Shown: one piece after another, positions 41,274 to 48,131 of the stretch | How the letters are laid out: every line of letters begins with the position of its first letter | Position numbering within the stretch: position 1 is the stretch's first letter | DNA from: Pantoea conspicua | GTDB lineage: Bacteria > Pseudomonadota > Gammaproteobacteria > Enterobacterales > Enterobacteriaceae | Assembly (NCBI RefSeq): GCF_002095315.1 | Contig: NZ_MLFN01000001.1 | Span: 62,001 to 126,000, forward strand | Direction: 5' to 3' | DNA: 64,000 nucleotides | Program-made: the position numbers and the translations under genes | The notes under the pieces: generated by a model | What the model saw: the letters and a program-made list of their open reading frames with translations, nothing else | Database searches by the model: none | What the model was told of the DNA's origin: nothing

Positions 41274-41632
41274 ACGAATACCGAATAGAGCTGCCGTGGC
41301 CGCCCGGAAATAATCACCTCTTCTCAGTATTTCGCGGCAGGAAAATCAAAAGCAAGAAAGGCAGGGAATATACCACCGCAGTAACCAGACAAATCACCGA
41401 AGCAAATCAGCAATACCAACTGGCCGGCAGGCTCAAAGTAAAAATCCTCGCATATCCACCTACACGCGCCCGGCGTGACCTGGACAACCTATTCAAAGCA
41501 CCCCTCGACTCACTCACCCAAGCAGGCGTCATAGCTGACGACAGCCTGATTGATGACGTGCGCATGGTTCGCTGTGAGGTGGTGAAGGGCGGCAGGCTGG
41601 AAATCATCATCACAGAGATGGAGGCATCATGA
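41270..41632 (+). CDS. rusA: Holliday-junction resolvase RusA
   Basis: The 120-residue endonuclease has the RusA fold: ELPWPPGNNHLF near the start, and RRDLDNLFKAPLDSLTQAGV and ADDSLIDDV carrying the catalytic aspartates. It resolves Holliday junctions made during phage recombination. ATGA overlaps couple it to both neighbours. Confidence 0.93.
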   Translation: MNEYRIELPWPPGNNHLFSVFRGRKIKSKKGREYTTAVTRQITEANQQYQLAGRLKVKILAYPPTRARRDLDNLFKAPLDSLTQAGVIADDSLIDDVRMVRCEVVKGGRLEIIITEMEAS

Positions 41633-41754
41633 CCGAATACCTCAGAGAGAAGTGGCTCCGCCTTCGCATTCTCAAGATGCGCGGCATGTACGAGATCAAC
41701 TACCGGATAATCCGGAACACGGCGAAGATGATGGGGGTGAAGCATGCGCATTGA
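41629..41754 (+). CDS. Small basic phage protein
   Basis: This 41-residue frame (MTEYLREKWLRLRILKMRGM...) overlaps the rusA stop (ATGA) and the next gene start. It is extremely basic and helical. Its tight overlaps suggest it is real. No function known. Confidence 0.6.
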   Translation: MTEYLREKWLRLRILKMRGMYEINYRIIRNTAKMMGVKHAH

Positions 41755-42367
41755 GCGTGACTATCAGCAAATCGTCAGACTGTCATGCGTCAGAACAGCA
41801 GCGGACATGCGCCGGTTATTCGGCAATGGCTGGAAGACCATCAACAAATCGCAGCAGGCATGGGTCAGGCATCTGCTGGGCGTATGGGGCGATCACCTCG
41901 GTGGCGAAGACTACGACCGTGCAGAGGTTAATATTATCGGGCGCCTGATGATGCGATGTGAATGGAGTGAGCAGAAGGGTAAGCAGATAGAGAAAATCGT
42001 GTCACAGCTGCATTGTGAAGGGCTGCGTGGTGAAGAGCTGTTCCGCAAGGCTCGCGACCTGCTTATCCCTCAGTCATCAACGGCAAACATCATCGCTCTC
42101 GCCAAAGAATCAGATGATGCCGCCTTTGTTGAATCAGTCATGGTAAAGACATTCGGAAGAGATAACCCGCTTCGGAACGTAGCCAGATTACGATACTGCA
42201 AGCGCAAGAGCGTGCAAAATATCGGCTCATCCCTGATTTATTACTGCAGCATCTCACCGAAAGAGGCCCGCAACAGAATGGAATGGGCGATGGATATCAT
42301 CGAAGGAGAAATGTTTTACGCAATTAAGCGAGAAATGGAGAAGGAGATTCTTAAAATTGCAGCGTGA
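41744..42367 (+). CDS. DUF1133-family protein in the late-antiterminator (Q) position
   Basis: The 207-residue protein carries CVRTAADMRRLFGNGWKTIN near the N-terminus and ends in a helical stretch (NRMEWAMDIIEGEMFYAIKR). It belongs to the DUF1133 group found at the end of nin regions. Position just before the lysis cassette and the terminators at 42496 and 42603 makes it the best candidate for Q. Sequence similarity to lambda Q is not evident to me. Confidence 0.7.
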   Translation: MRIERDYQQIVRLSCVRTAADMRRLFGNGWKTINKSQQAWVRHLLGVWGDHLGGEDYDRAEVNIIGRLMMRCEWSEQKGKQIEKIVSQLHCEGLRGEELFRKARDLLIPQSSTANIIALAKESDDAAFVESVMVKTFGRDNPLRNVARLRYCKRKSVQNIGSSLIYYCSISPKEARNRMEWAMDIIEGEMFYAIKREMEKEILKIAA

Positions 42368-42495
42368 TAATGTTATATAGCACGAAATGCCAAAGACAAA
42401 GGGCATGTAACCTGGCACATTAGCGGCATGATCGGGAAGTGAAGCGAACAGATCGCGGCTTTACCGGTCAGTTGCATAAATGTGGATGCCAAAGA

Positions 42496-42529
42496 GCCTC
42501 GCGACCTCACCAGTCGGCGGGGCTTTTTT
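42496..42529 (+). terminator. Rightward terminator, candidate tR'
   Basis: GCCTCGC (42496-42502) pairs with GCGGGGC (42517-42523) with one G-T pair and is followed by TTTTTT. It lies 130 bp after the Q-position gene, where a late-leader terminator is expected. Confidence 0.7.
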
Positions 42530-42602
42530 ATTTCTATCCCCTGAGAGGGATAAACCCTACTGCATACCCTGTAGCGGATAAGTAACACCACTAAACTATT
42601 TC

Positions 42603-42631
42603 AAAAGGTCGCCATCAGAGCGGCCTTTTTT
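42603..42631 (+). terminator. Second rightward terminator after the Q-position gene
   Basis: AAAAGGTCGC and GCGGCCTTTTTT form a stem (GGTCGC with GCGGCC) around a 7-base loop, followed by six T. Confidence 0.7.
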
Positions 42632-42667
42632 ATCATTGCCGTGAACCCGGCACGAAAAACCGGCACG

Positions 42668-42700
42668 AAAAAAAAGCGCCATCCATATCCAGAAAGGCGC
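42668..42700 (-). terminator. Leftward terminator hairpin
   Basis: On the minus strand GCGCC-N15-GGCGC is followed by eight T (42675-42668). It would stop transcription entering from the right. Confidence 0.5.
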
Positions 42701-42923
42701 CAAAAAAATTCAAGTTCCACAATATGTCAGCCATCTTTCATAAACTGACCATAAAATCCTAACAATTCTTGATCATACGTTTGTGCAATAAATGTTATTT
42801 GGTTGCCTTTAAGATAGTTCTGTCTCTGTAAGGGTGTGCTGCTACAGACCCTTGTCGTTTTCACGTCACTCCGGGTTTCTGGATTTCCTCCTGTGTGTTA
42901 TGGGGTGGCGTATTTTTTACCCA

Positions 42924-42949
42924 TAAAAAAATCCGCTCAATGGCGGATT
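42924..42949 (-). terminator. Leftward intrinsic terminator before the holin gene
   Basis: Minus strand AATCCGC-N6-GCGGATT is followed by a T-run (42930-42924). It opposes the direction of the late operon and may guard the early region. Confidence 0.6.
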
Positions 42950-43076
42950 CTTCAGCGTTGACTACCCAACGGCAGTACGGTTCTTTTTCTCTCGACAAGG
43001 AAAAGACTAGCCGGACTTGCTCAGTTCAGAAAGTAGACAATTCCTAATTGAGCACGTCCCCGTAACCGGGGGGCAC

Positions 43077-43319
43077 ATGAGTATTGATATGAGCAAACTG
43101 GCATCAGGCGCTGCTTATGGCGCATCTGCCGGGACGATTGCCAACGGTCTCCTGACCCGGTTAAGTCCCGACGAGTGGAGTGCTGTAGGCGTGTTGGCCG
43201 GTATTCTGGTGGCGCTGTTCACGCTTGGCATCAACTGGTACTACAAACGCAAGGCCACACTGGCGCAGATCAAAGCGCTTCAACGCTGGCCCACCGCACC
43301 AGACATCACAGAGGGTTAA
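43077..43319 (+). CDS. Pinholin-type holin (phage 21 S family)
   Basis: The protein has 80 residues from ATG 43077 or 76 from ATG 43089. MSKLASGAAYGASAGTIANG resembles the first (SAR-like) helix of phage 21 S, and LSPDEWSAVGVLAGILVALF the second helix, followed by a basic tail. Pinholins depolarise the membrane and release the SAR endolysin encoded next. The two close start codons recall the S71/S68 antiholin-holin pair of phage 21. Confidence 0.85.
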   Translation: MSIDMSKLASGAAYGASAGTIANGLLTRLSPDEWSAVGVLAGILVALFTLGINWYYKRKATLAQIKALQRWPTAPDITEG

Positions 43320-43322
43320 TCC

Positions 43323-43835
43323 ATGGCTATGTCAAACGGCCTGCGCAATAAGCTGATTGCTGCTGCGGGCGGCGGAGCCATGCTTATCGCCACTGTATTC
43401 CTCGGTGGAAAGGATGGTGTTGAGGGAAGGGTATATGAGCCTTACAAAGATGTGGCAGGCGTCTGGACTGTCTGCGATGGCCATACCGGAACCGACATCA
43501 TCAAGGGCAAAAAGTACACAGACCGCGAATGTGATCGCCTGATGTGGAACGACCTGAAGCCAGTAAAGGAAGCTGTTGATGGGATGGTCAAAGTTCCACT
43601 GGGTGAATATCAGCGTGCCGCGCTCTACAGCTTCACCTATAACGTTGGCACAAACGCGTTCTCAAAATCGACACTGCTTAAACGTCTGAATGCCGGTGAC
43701 GTAAACGGTGCCTGCGAAGAACTGCGCCGCTGGATTTATGCTGGCGGGCAGAAGTGGCGCGGCCTGATGAATCGCCGCGATATGGAGCGGTCAATGTGCC
43801 TGGCGGAGAACGCTGATGAACTGGCTGGCAAATAA
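43323..43835 (+). CDS. SAR endolysin, GH24 lysozyme family
   Basis: The 170-residue muramidase has the GH24 catalytic set E34, D43 and T49 in GVEGRVYEPYKDVAGVWTVC. Its N-terminal segment (LIAAAGGGAMLIATVFLGG, residues 11-29) is a weakly hydrophobic Ala/Gly-rich helix typical of signal-arrest-release endolysins. It starts three bases after the holin stop and overlaps Rz. Confidence 0.9.
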   Translation: MAMSNGLRNKLIAAAGGGAMLIATVFLGGKDGVEGRVYEPYKDVAGVWTVCDGHTGTDIIKGKKYTDRECDRLMWNDLKPVKEAVDGMVKVPLGEYQRAALYSFTYNVGTNAFSKSTLLKRLNAGDVNGACEELRRWIYAGGQKWRGLMNRRDMERSMCLAENADELAGK

Positions 43836-44286
43836 CTGGCGATCGGTTTTGTGGTTCCTGCTCTGTGCCTGCATCATCTTCTTTGGTTCGGTGGCCGGGC
43901 ATTATCACAGCAAATACACCGAAGCAGCCAGCCTGGCGGAAAAGCGGCAGGAAACCATCAACGACATGCAGCGCCGTCAGAAAAGCGTTGCGGCCCTCGA
44001 CCAGAAGTACACGAAGGAGTTAGCGGATGCTAAAGCCACTATCGATCAGCTGCATGACGATGTTGCTGCTGGCAAGCGTCGGTTGCAGCTCAACGCAACC
44101 TGCACGAAGCAACCCACCGCCTCCTCCGGCCTGGATGATGCAGCCAGCGCCGAACTCACTCCAGACGCTCGACAAAATTATTTCCGTCTCAGAGAGCAAT
44201 TAGCTACCTCTGAAAAACAAATTCGCGGTCTTCAAGATTATATCCGAAAGGTGGTATTTGATGAGAAGGGCGAAAGTAACCAGTGA
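43816..44286 (+). CDS. Rz: Inner-membrane spanin Rz with altered C-terminus
   Basis: The 156-residue protein has one N-terminal helix (VLWFLLCACIIFFGSVAG) and a periplasmic coiled coil, as in Rz. It fuses inner and outer membranes with Rz1 at lysis. Its last 40 residues are a variant copy of a second Rz end found downstream of the HNH gene at 44757-44866, and it carries an extra VVFDEKGESNQ tail that overlaps the HNH start. Confidence 0.88.
   Translation: MNWLANNWRSVLWFLLCACIIFFGSVAGHYHSKYTEAASLAEKRQETINDMQRRQKSVAALDQKYTKELADAKATIDQLHDDVAAGKRRLQLNATCTKQPTASSGLDDAASAELTPDARQNYFRLREQLATSEKQIRGLQDYIRKVVFDEKGESNQ
44027..44203 (+). CDS. Rz1: Outer-membrane spanin lipoprotein Rz1, nested in Rz
   Basis: A 58-residue frame inside Rz in another phase starts MLKPLSISCMTMLLLASVGC: a lipoprotein signal with lipobox LASVGC and cysteine at residue 20. 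A proline-rich stretch (NPPPPPAWMMQP) follows, as in lambda Rz1. The last 14 residues are shorter than the alternative Rz1 end preserved downstream of the HNH gene. Confidence 0.9.
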   Translation: MLKPLSISCMTMLLLASVGCSSTQPARSNPPPPPAWMMQPAPNSLQTLDKIISVSESN

Positions 44287-44758
44287 AATTGAGGCTTACA
44301 TCAACGAGCATCTTGAAGTAGATAGCAGCATGACTTCGGGCTTGAGATGGAAGAAAGCACCAAAATTCAATGGTCATATGCTCGGCAAGCAGGCCGGCGC
44401 TGAAACAGAAGATGGTTACTATCGGGTTGCCGTAAAAAGACAGAAGCTTTGCACCCATAGAGTGATCTGGTTTCTGGTCAACGGGTGCTGGCCTTTGTGC
44501 ATTGACCATATAGATGGCAACCAAGCTAATAACTCTCCAGAAAACTTGCGCTCCGTGACCCTTTCAGAAAATCAACATAACCGAATCTGCAAAGGCGTTA
44601 AGCATGACCCTAGGCGCGATATGTATAGCGCAAGGATAACTGTTTCTGGTAAGTGCATCGAGCTTGGGTCCTTCAGGAGTGAGAGTGAAGCATCTCAGGC
44701 ATACAAGTCAGCCAAAAGAAAGCTTCACCCATCAGCTCCTACACGATGTTATCAATGA
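44261..44758 (+). CDS. HNH homing endonuclease with AP2-like domain, inserted in the spanin genes
   Basis: The 165-residue protein has HRVIWFLVNGCWPLCIDHID and NNSPENLRSVT (the HNH nuclease core) and a C-terminal DNA-binding segment (DMYSARITVSGKCIELGSF) of the AP2 type. The ATG at 44261 is preceded by AAAGGTGG inside the Rz end. A second copy of the Rz/Rz1 3' end lies directly behind it, which shows it arrived as a mobile element in the spanin locus. Confidence 0.9.
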   Translation: MRRAKVTSEIEAYINEHLEVDSSMTSGLRWKKAPKFNGHMLGKQAGAETEDGYYRVAVKRQKLCTHRVIWFLVNGCWPLCIDHIDGNQANNSPENLRSVTLSENQHNRICKGVKHDPRRDMYSARITVSGKCIELGSFRSESEASQAYKSAKRKLHPSAPTRCYQ

Positions 44759-44866
44759 GTCAACTCCGCTCAACGGGATTATTTCACCCTCAGAGAGCGA
44801 ATCGAAACAGCCGGAAAGCAAATAGCAGGATTGCAGCAGTACATCAGGGAGCAGTGCCTGAAATGA
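44757..44866 (+). pseudogene. Displaced original 3' ends of Rz and Rz1
   Basis: Two frames here continue spanin sequences without a start. In the Rz phase the DNA reads RDYFTLRERIETAGKQIAGL followed by an end at 44866, parallel to NYFRLREQLATSEKQIRGLQ in the intact copy. In the Rz1 phase it reads TPLNGIISPSESESKQPESK with a stop at 44823-44825, parallel to SLQTLDKIISVSESN. These are the pre-insertion C-termini separated from their genes by the HNH element. Confidence 0.88.
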
Positions 44867-44910
44867 TTGAGGCGCACAGGAAAGTGCGCTAAATTTCCCA
44901 AAGATGAAGA

Positions 44911-44939
44911 GCTGCGTCCGAAAGGGTGCGGCTTTTTTT
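44911..44939 (+). terminator. GAAA-loop intrinsic terminator after the lysis cassette
   Basis: GCTGCGTCC-GAAA-GGGTGCGGC (9-bp stem with G-T pairs) followed by seven T. Confidence 0.8.
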
Positions 44940-44952
44940 GTGCCCGAAAGCC

Positions 44953-44986
44953 AGCCCTGACAGAGATGTTCTGCCGGGGCTTTTTT
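44953..44986 (+). terminator. Second intrinsic terminator after the lysis cassette
   Basis: AGCCC (44953-44957) pairs with GGGCT (44977-44981), with an inner CAGA/TCTG helix, followed by a T-run to 44986. Confidence 0.7.
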
Positions 44987-45010
44987 ATTACCACAACCAA
45001 GAGAAACAAA

Positions 45011-45208
45011 ATGCTAACCATCAAGACCATCAACAAAGACAACGACATTTCAGTTTTACAGGCAACCGGCGACGTGAGTTTCGTTCGTGAATCAAGAATG
45101 ATTTTCTTCCGTGGCTGGTCAGGCGGTGATGATGAAATGATTCTGGATGACGGAGAGGTTGCTTACGTCTGCAATGAGAAAGGCGTAACTGTCGCTACCT
45201 TCCAGTAG
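45011..45208 (+). CDS. Small phage protein
   Basis: The ATG at 45011 gives 65 residues (MLTIKTINKDNDISVLQATG...), predicted all-beta and acidic. It stands between two terminator groups. Function unknown. Confidence 0.6.
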   Translation: MLTIKTINKDNDISVLQATGDVSFVRESRMIFFRGWSGGDDEMILDDGEVAYVCNEKGVTVATFQ

Positions 45209-45244
45209 CTGTTACCAGAACCTACGTTACAACGAGCACCATAG

Positions 45245-45269
45245 AGCCTGGCTTCGGTCGGGCTTTTTT
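45245..45269 (+). terminator. Intrinsic terminator before the KilA-N gene
   Basis: AGCCTG-GCTTCGGT-CGGGCT with one G-T pair, followed by six T. Confidence 0.75.
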
Positions 45270-45418
45270 GTACCTGCAATAAATCTCAGCGCAGTCGCAT
45301 GCGCATATCAACGAGAGCCTTTCAGTAAGCGAGCCTGAGAACTGCCGTTATAGGTGGCGACCTCTCTCGGGCGGCTTTTCTGTGCGAACAGGCTCACTTT
45401 CTAAAAGGTAGAAACGCA

Positions 45419-45940
45419 ATGAATATTGTTCCACTGAACTACAAAGGTGAGGCGGTTCGTTTCAATACCGAAGGCTGGATCAACGTTACTGGCGTAGCAG
45501 AGAGATTTGGCAAACGTATCGATAACTGGATGCGTCTGGCAGAAACGCTCGAATACATTCGCGCCTTAGATGAGGCGCTAACCGGTGAAGATTCGCAGAT
45601 TTTACATCCCTCACAATCGAGGTATGTAAAGACCAGTCGAGCCCGTAAGGATAGAGGCGGTGGTACTTGGCTCCATCCAAAGCTTTCAGTTGCGTTTGCA
45701 CGTTGGTGTGACGCCCGCTTTGCTGTGTGGTGTGACTTGCACATTGATAGCTTGCTTCGCGGTGAGTTGACTGAGCAGCAGAAGTTTGAGCAAGCATGCC
45801 GCATCCGTGATGCGAGAAAGGAAAAAGTGAGTGCAGGGGCAAGTGAGCTGGCTCGCTGGAGATGGGACAAGCCAGCTATTGAGGCAAATGTCGAATACTG
45901 GCGCGAACAATTACAACTCACGCTGGATATCGCAGTGTGA
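45419..45940 (+). CDS. KilA-N domain protein
   Basis: This 173-residue protein has a KilA-N DNA-binding domain: INVTGVAERFGKRIDNWMRL at residues 21-40 and GGGTWLHPKLSVAFARWCDA near residue 80, the two best-conserved segments. Such proteins in phages act as antirepressors or regulators of late accessory genes. AAAAGGT lies 10 bp before the ATG within a leader that is repeated at 46590. Confidence 0.88.
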   Translation: MNIVPLNYKGEAVRFNTEGWINVTGVAERFGKRIDNWMRLAETLEYIRALDEALTGEDSQILHPSQSRYVKTSRARKDRGGGTWLHPKLSVAFARWCDARFAVWCDLHIDSLLRGELTEQQKFEQACRIRDARKEKVSAGASELARWRWDKPAIEANVEYWREQLQLTLDIAV

Positions 45941-46046
45941 TAGCCAACGCAAACTTGCGTCGCCCGAGAGCCTCTTTCACAACGGCTCTTAAAGAATCTC
46001 TCCGACAAGGGATAACGGTAAGCCACGCTGTGAAGCGTTGCGAATC

Positions 46047-46055
46047 TGGTATAGT
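46047..46055 (+). promoter_or_regulatory. Extended -10 promoter candidate
   Basis: TGGTATAGT is an extended -10 (TGn then TATAGT, 46050-46055) 25 bp before the next ATG. No good -35 is seen, which extended -10 promoters tolerate. Confidence 0.4.
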
Positions 46056-46079
46056 AATTTGAAATTACCTGGAGGGTTT

Positions 46080-46508
46080 ATGAAAAAGCCTGAAAATTAC
46101 CAATTATCTGGCTGTACGACAGCGGATCAGGCAATGCGAATCGGCGACCGTGATCGCCTTAAGAGCATTGAAGAGGTGCGAATTACAGATACTATTTGCC
46201 CTGAGCGTTTAGAAGCAATTCCCGAAAGTCTTTGTGTAAACGGGGAGGCTTGGGGTGAATTTGTGAAGCGAACAAAAATGGCAGAAACTAAACGCTTTAT
46301 CGTTTTTGCTTACGATGATTATGAGCTCGGTGGTTGTTGTAATGGCATTCACTGCGTGACCTCGACGCTCGAGGAAGCAGAAAAGGCGGCATCCAGTGTT
46401 GAAGCTAGAAACAACAACGACACCATAGAGATTTACGATATACAGCAAGAAAAATCTGTTTGCTCATTTTATCGCACTGTTCAAGGCGAGTGGGTAAGGG
46501 ACGAGTAA
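46080..46508 (+). CDS. Accessory phage protein of unknown function
   Basis: The ATG at 46080, after TGGAGGG, gives 142 residues. The C-terminal half (AETKRFIVFAYDDYELGGCC...ALEEAEKAA-like) resembles small alpha/beta phage proteins; no family is recognised. It may have its own promoter (46047), lower GC content than its neighbours and a position between a KilA-N gene and an HNH gene, so it looks like cargo. Confidence 0.6.
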   Translation: MKKPENYQLSGCTTADQAMRIGDRDRLKSIEEVRITDTICPERLEAIPESLCVNGEAWGEFVKRTKMAETKRFIVFAYDDYELGGCCNGIHCVTSTLEEAEKAASSVEARNNNDTIEIYDIQQEKSVCSFYRTVQGEWVRDE

Positions 46509-46601
46509 ACCTGTCAAAACTGAACTGAGAACAAAGCCCTTTGAAATGAGCCTTTGAGGAAGTCAGTTAGCGCTGGCGAGCCTTCGATGGGCTGATTTCC
46601 T

Positions 46602-47180
46602 ATGCGGCAAAGGTTCATCTCAAAGAAAGGTAAACGCAAAATTAAAATTCCAACTCAGCAATATTTGCATGAGGCGCTTAGCTACAACCCGAATGACGGA
46701 CTCTTTCACTGGAAATTAAGGCCAGAGTCGCACTTTGCAACCAAAGCAGCTGCATCAGCCTGTAATAATCGTTATGCGGGAAAATTGGCTGGTAGGGTAG
46801 ATAAGGGGCATGGCTACTGGCTTATTCATATTGATGGGGTGCAGTGCAGGGCTCACCGACTTGCTTGGATTTACATGCACGGCGATATCGACCCCGCGCT
46901 GCAAATTGACCATTTAAATCACAATCGAGCGGACAATAGGATTGAAAACCTACGGCTTGTGGCGAACGAAGAAAATCAGAAAAACCGTACGAAGCAGCGA
47001 AACAATAATAGTGGAGTGGTAGGAGTAGATTTCTATCAACCATTAAAAAAATGGCGGGCAAGAATTAACCACTGTGGTAAGCGCGTTGTTTTAGGTGTCG
47101 CTGAAACATTTCAGGAGGCAGTCGCTATGAGAAGGGCTGCTGAGCAAAAACTTGGATATCACCAAAACCACGGACAGTGA
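46602..47180 (+). CDS. Second HNH endonuclease with AP2-like domain
   Basis: The frame has 192 residues from ATG 46602. IPTQQYLHEALSYNPNDGLF, RAHRLAWIYMHGDIDP and IDHLNHNRADNRIENLRLV give the HNH core, followed by NNNSGVVGVDFYQPLKKWRA, an AP2-type DNA-binding repeat. The first 14 residues are encoded by a leader sequence shared with the KilA-N gene, so the true start may be the ATT that follows AAAGG. It is a separate, diverged copy from the HNH gene at 44261. Confidence 0.85.
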   Translation: MRQRFISKKGKRKIKIPTQQYLHEALSYNPNDGLFHWKLRPESHFATKAAASACNNRYAGKLAGRVDKGHGYWLIHIDGVQCRAHRLAWIYMHGDIDPALQIDHLNHNRADNRIENLRLVANEENQKNRTKQRNNNSGVVGVDFYQPLKKWRARINHCGKRVVLGVAETFQEAVAMRRAAEQKLGYHQNHGQ

Positions 47181-47210
47181 TGATCCGGGAGGTTTTTTAT
47201 TGGAGTGAAT

Positions 47211-47416
47211 ATGCCTGACACTTACCGCATCACAGTAACCACAAAGTCAGGTGAAACCCACGAAGGCTGATGAACCGCTCGCAGCCTGAGATAGTAAACG
47301 GCTTCATCGGTGTGGCCAAAGAAGACGGCGCGTGGGTATACCTGGCTCCGGATGACGTACTCAAGATGGAGTACGTGCCGCACGGGCCCACTACTGAAGA
47401 GGCTGATAAAGCATGA
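47211..47416 (+). pseudogene. Small pre-terminase gene split by one missing base
   Basis: The first frame reads PDTYRITVTTKSGETHEG and stops at 47270. A second frame starting in TGATG reads MNRSQPEIVNGFIGVAKEDG and ends at 47416. Joined with one added base they form a 68-residue protein of a type common before phage terminases. The base lost may belong to the GGC before the stop. Confidence 0.65.
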
Positions 47417-47607
47417 AGATAATCGCGCCACTTACTGTGACCCTCGACATGAAAGAGCACGTAGCGAAGTCTCAGGCTGTGCTCGAAGAGTTGCAGGCGA
47501 GGCTCAAGCAGTTTTCTCCGGGCGCCTCTGAAGATTACGTGTTGCGCAGCCTGCTGCTAGAAGTCACGTTCGACTACCTCGAAGCGATTAAGAACAAAAC
47601 CGAATAG
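47413..47607 (+). CDS. Small phage protein upstream of the terminase
   Basis: The 64-residue, mostly helical protein (MKIIAPLTVTLDMKEHVAKS...) overlaps the preceding frame as ATGA and precedes terS by 8 bp. Unknown function. Confidence 0.65.
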   Translation: MKIIAPLTVTLDMKEHVAKSQAVLEELQARLKQFSPGASEDYVLRSLLLEVTFDYLEAIKNKTE

Positions 47608-47615
47608 GAATAATT

Positions 47616-48131
47616 ATGGCATCACCTGACTGGGAGGCCATCGAGTCGGCTTACCGGGCTGGTTCGTTGTCCATACGCGCTATAGCTGAGAAGCATGGAG
47701 TTAGCCACACCGCTATTAACAATCGGGCAGGAAAAGAAGGCTGGCAAAGAGACCTTACACAAAAGGTCAGGGCAGCCACGCAGGCTAAAGTTTCCAGCAA
47801 GGTTTCCAGAGATAGTTTCCAGAATGAAGTGGAAACCGAAGCTCAAATAGTTGACCAAGCATCCGACGAAGCCGCCTCAGTAGTGATGGCTCACCGTGAG
47901 GGGTTAGCAGCATGGCGTGTCATTACCAACAAGCTCCGAGACTTCCTCGAGGATGCTGAAATCACCGAAGACAATCACGCATCAATGTCTCGCTCTATCA
48001 CTGCCGGAGTTGATGCTCAGATTAAGGTGATCAACGCCGAGCGCAAGGCCTACAACCTCGATAGCGAGGAAGGAAATAAGACGGTCGATGACCTGTCGAA
48101 CCTGATGGACTCATTGTCTCAGGGGGCTTAA
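47616..48131 (+). CDS. Terminase small subunit
   Basis: The 171-residue protein has an N-terminal helix-turn-helix (SIRAIAEKHGVSHTAINNRA, residues 19-38) and a helical oligomerisation region, as in small terminases that recognise the packaging site. The stop overlaps terL (TAATG). Packaging type (cos or pac) is not evident. Confidence 0.88.
   Translation: MASPDWEAIESAYRAGSLSIRAIAEKHGVSHTAINNRAGKEGWQRDLTQKVRAATQAKVSSKVSRDSFQNEVETEAQIVDQASDEAASVVMAHREGLAAWRVITNKLRDFLEDAEITEDNHASMSRSITAGVDAQIKVINAERKAYNLDSEEGNKTVDDLSNLMDSLSQGA

Larger units (their letters stand above)
42368..43076. other. Intergenic regulatory region between the Q-position gene and lysis genes
   Basis: About 700 bp without a supported gene. 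It holds two plus-strand and two minus-strand intrinsic-terminator hairpins (listed separately), as expected for a late-promoter leader whose terminators Q overcomes. I could not identify a convincing late promoter by eye. Confidence 0.6.

Noticed and set aside
42700-42960. Late promoter pR'
   Set aside because: Several TTG.../TA... pairs exist, but none has good hexamers at 16-18 bp spacing; I leave it unassigned.
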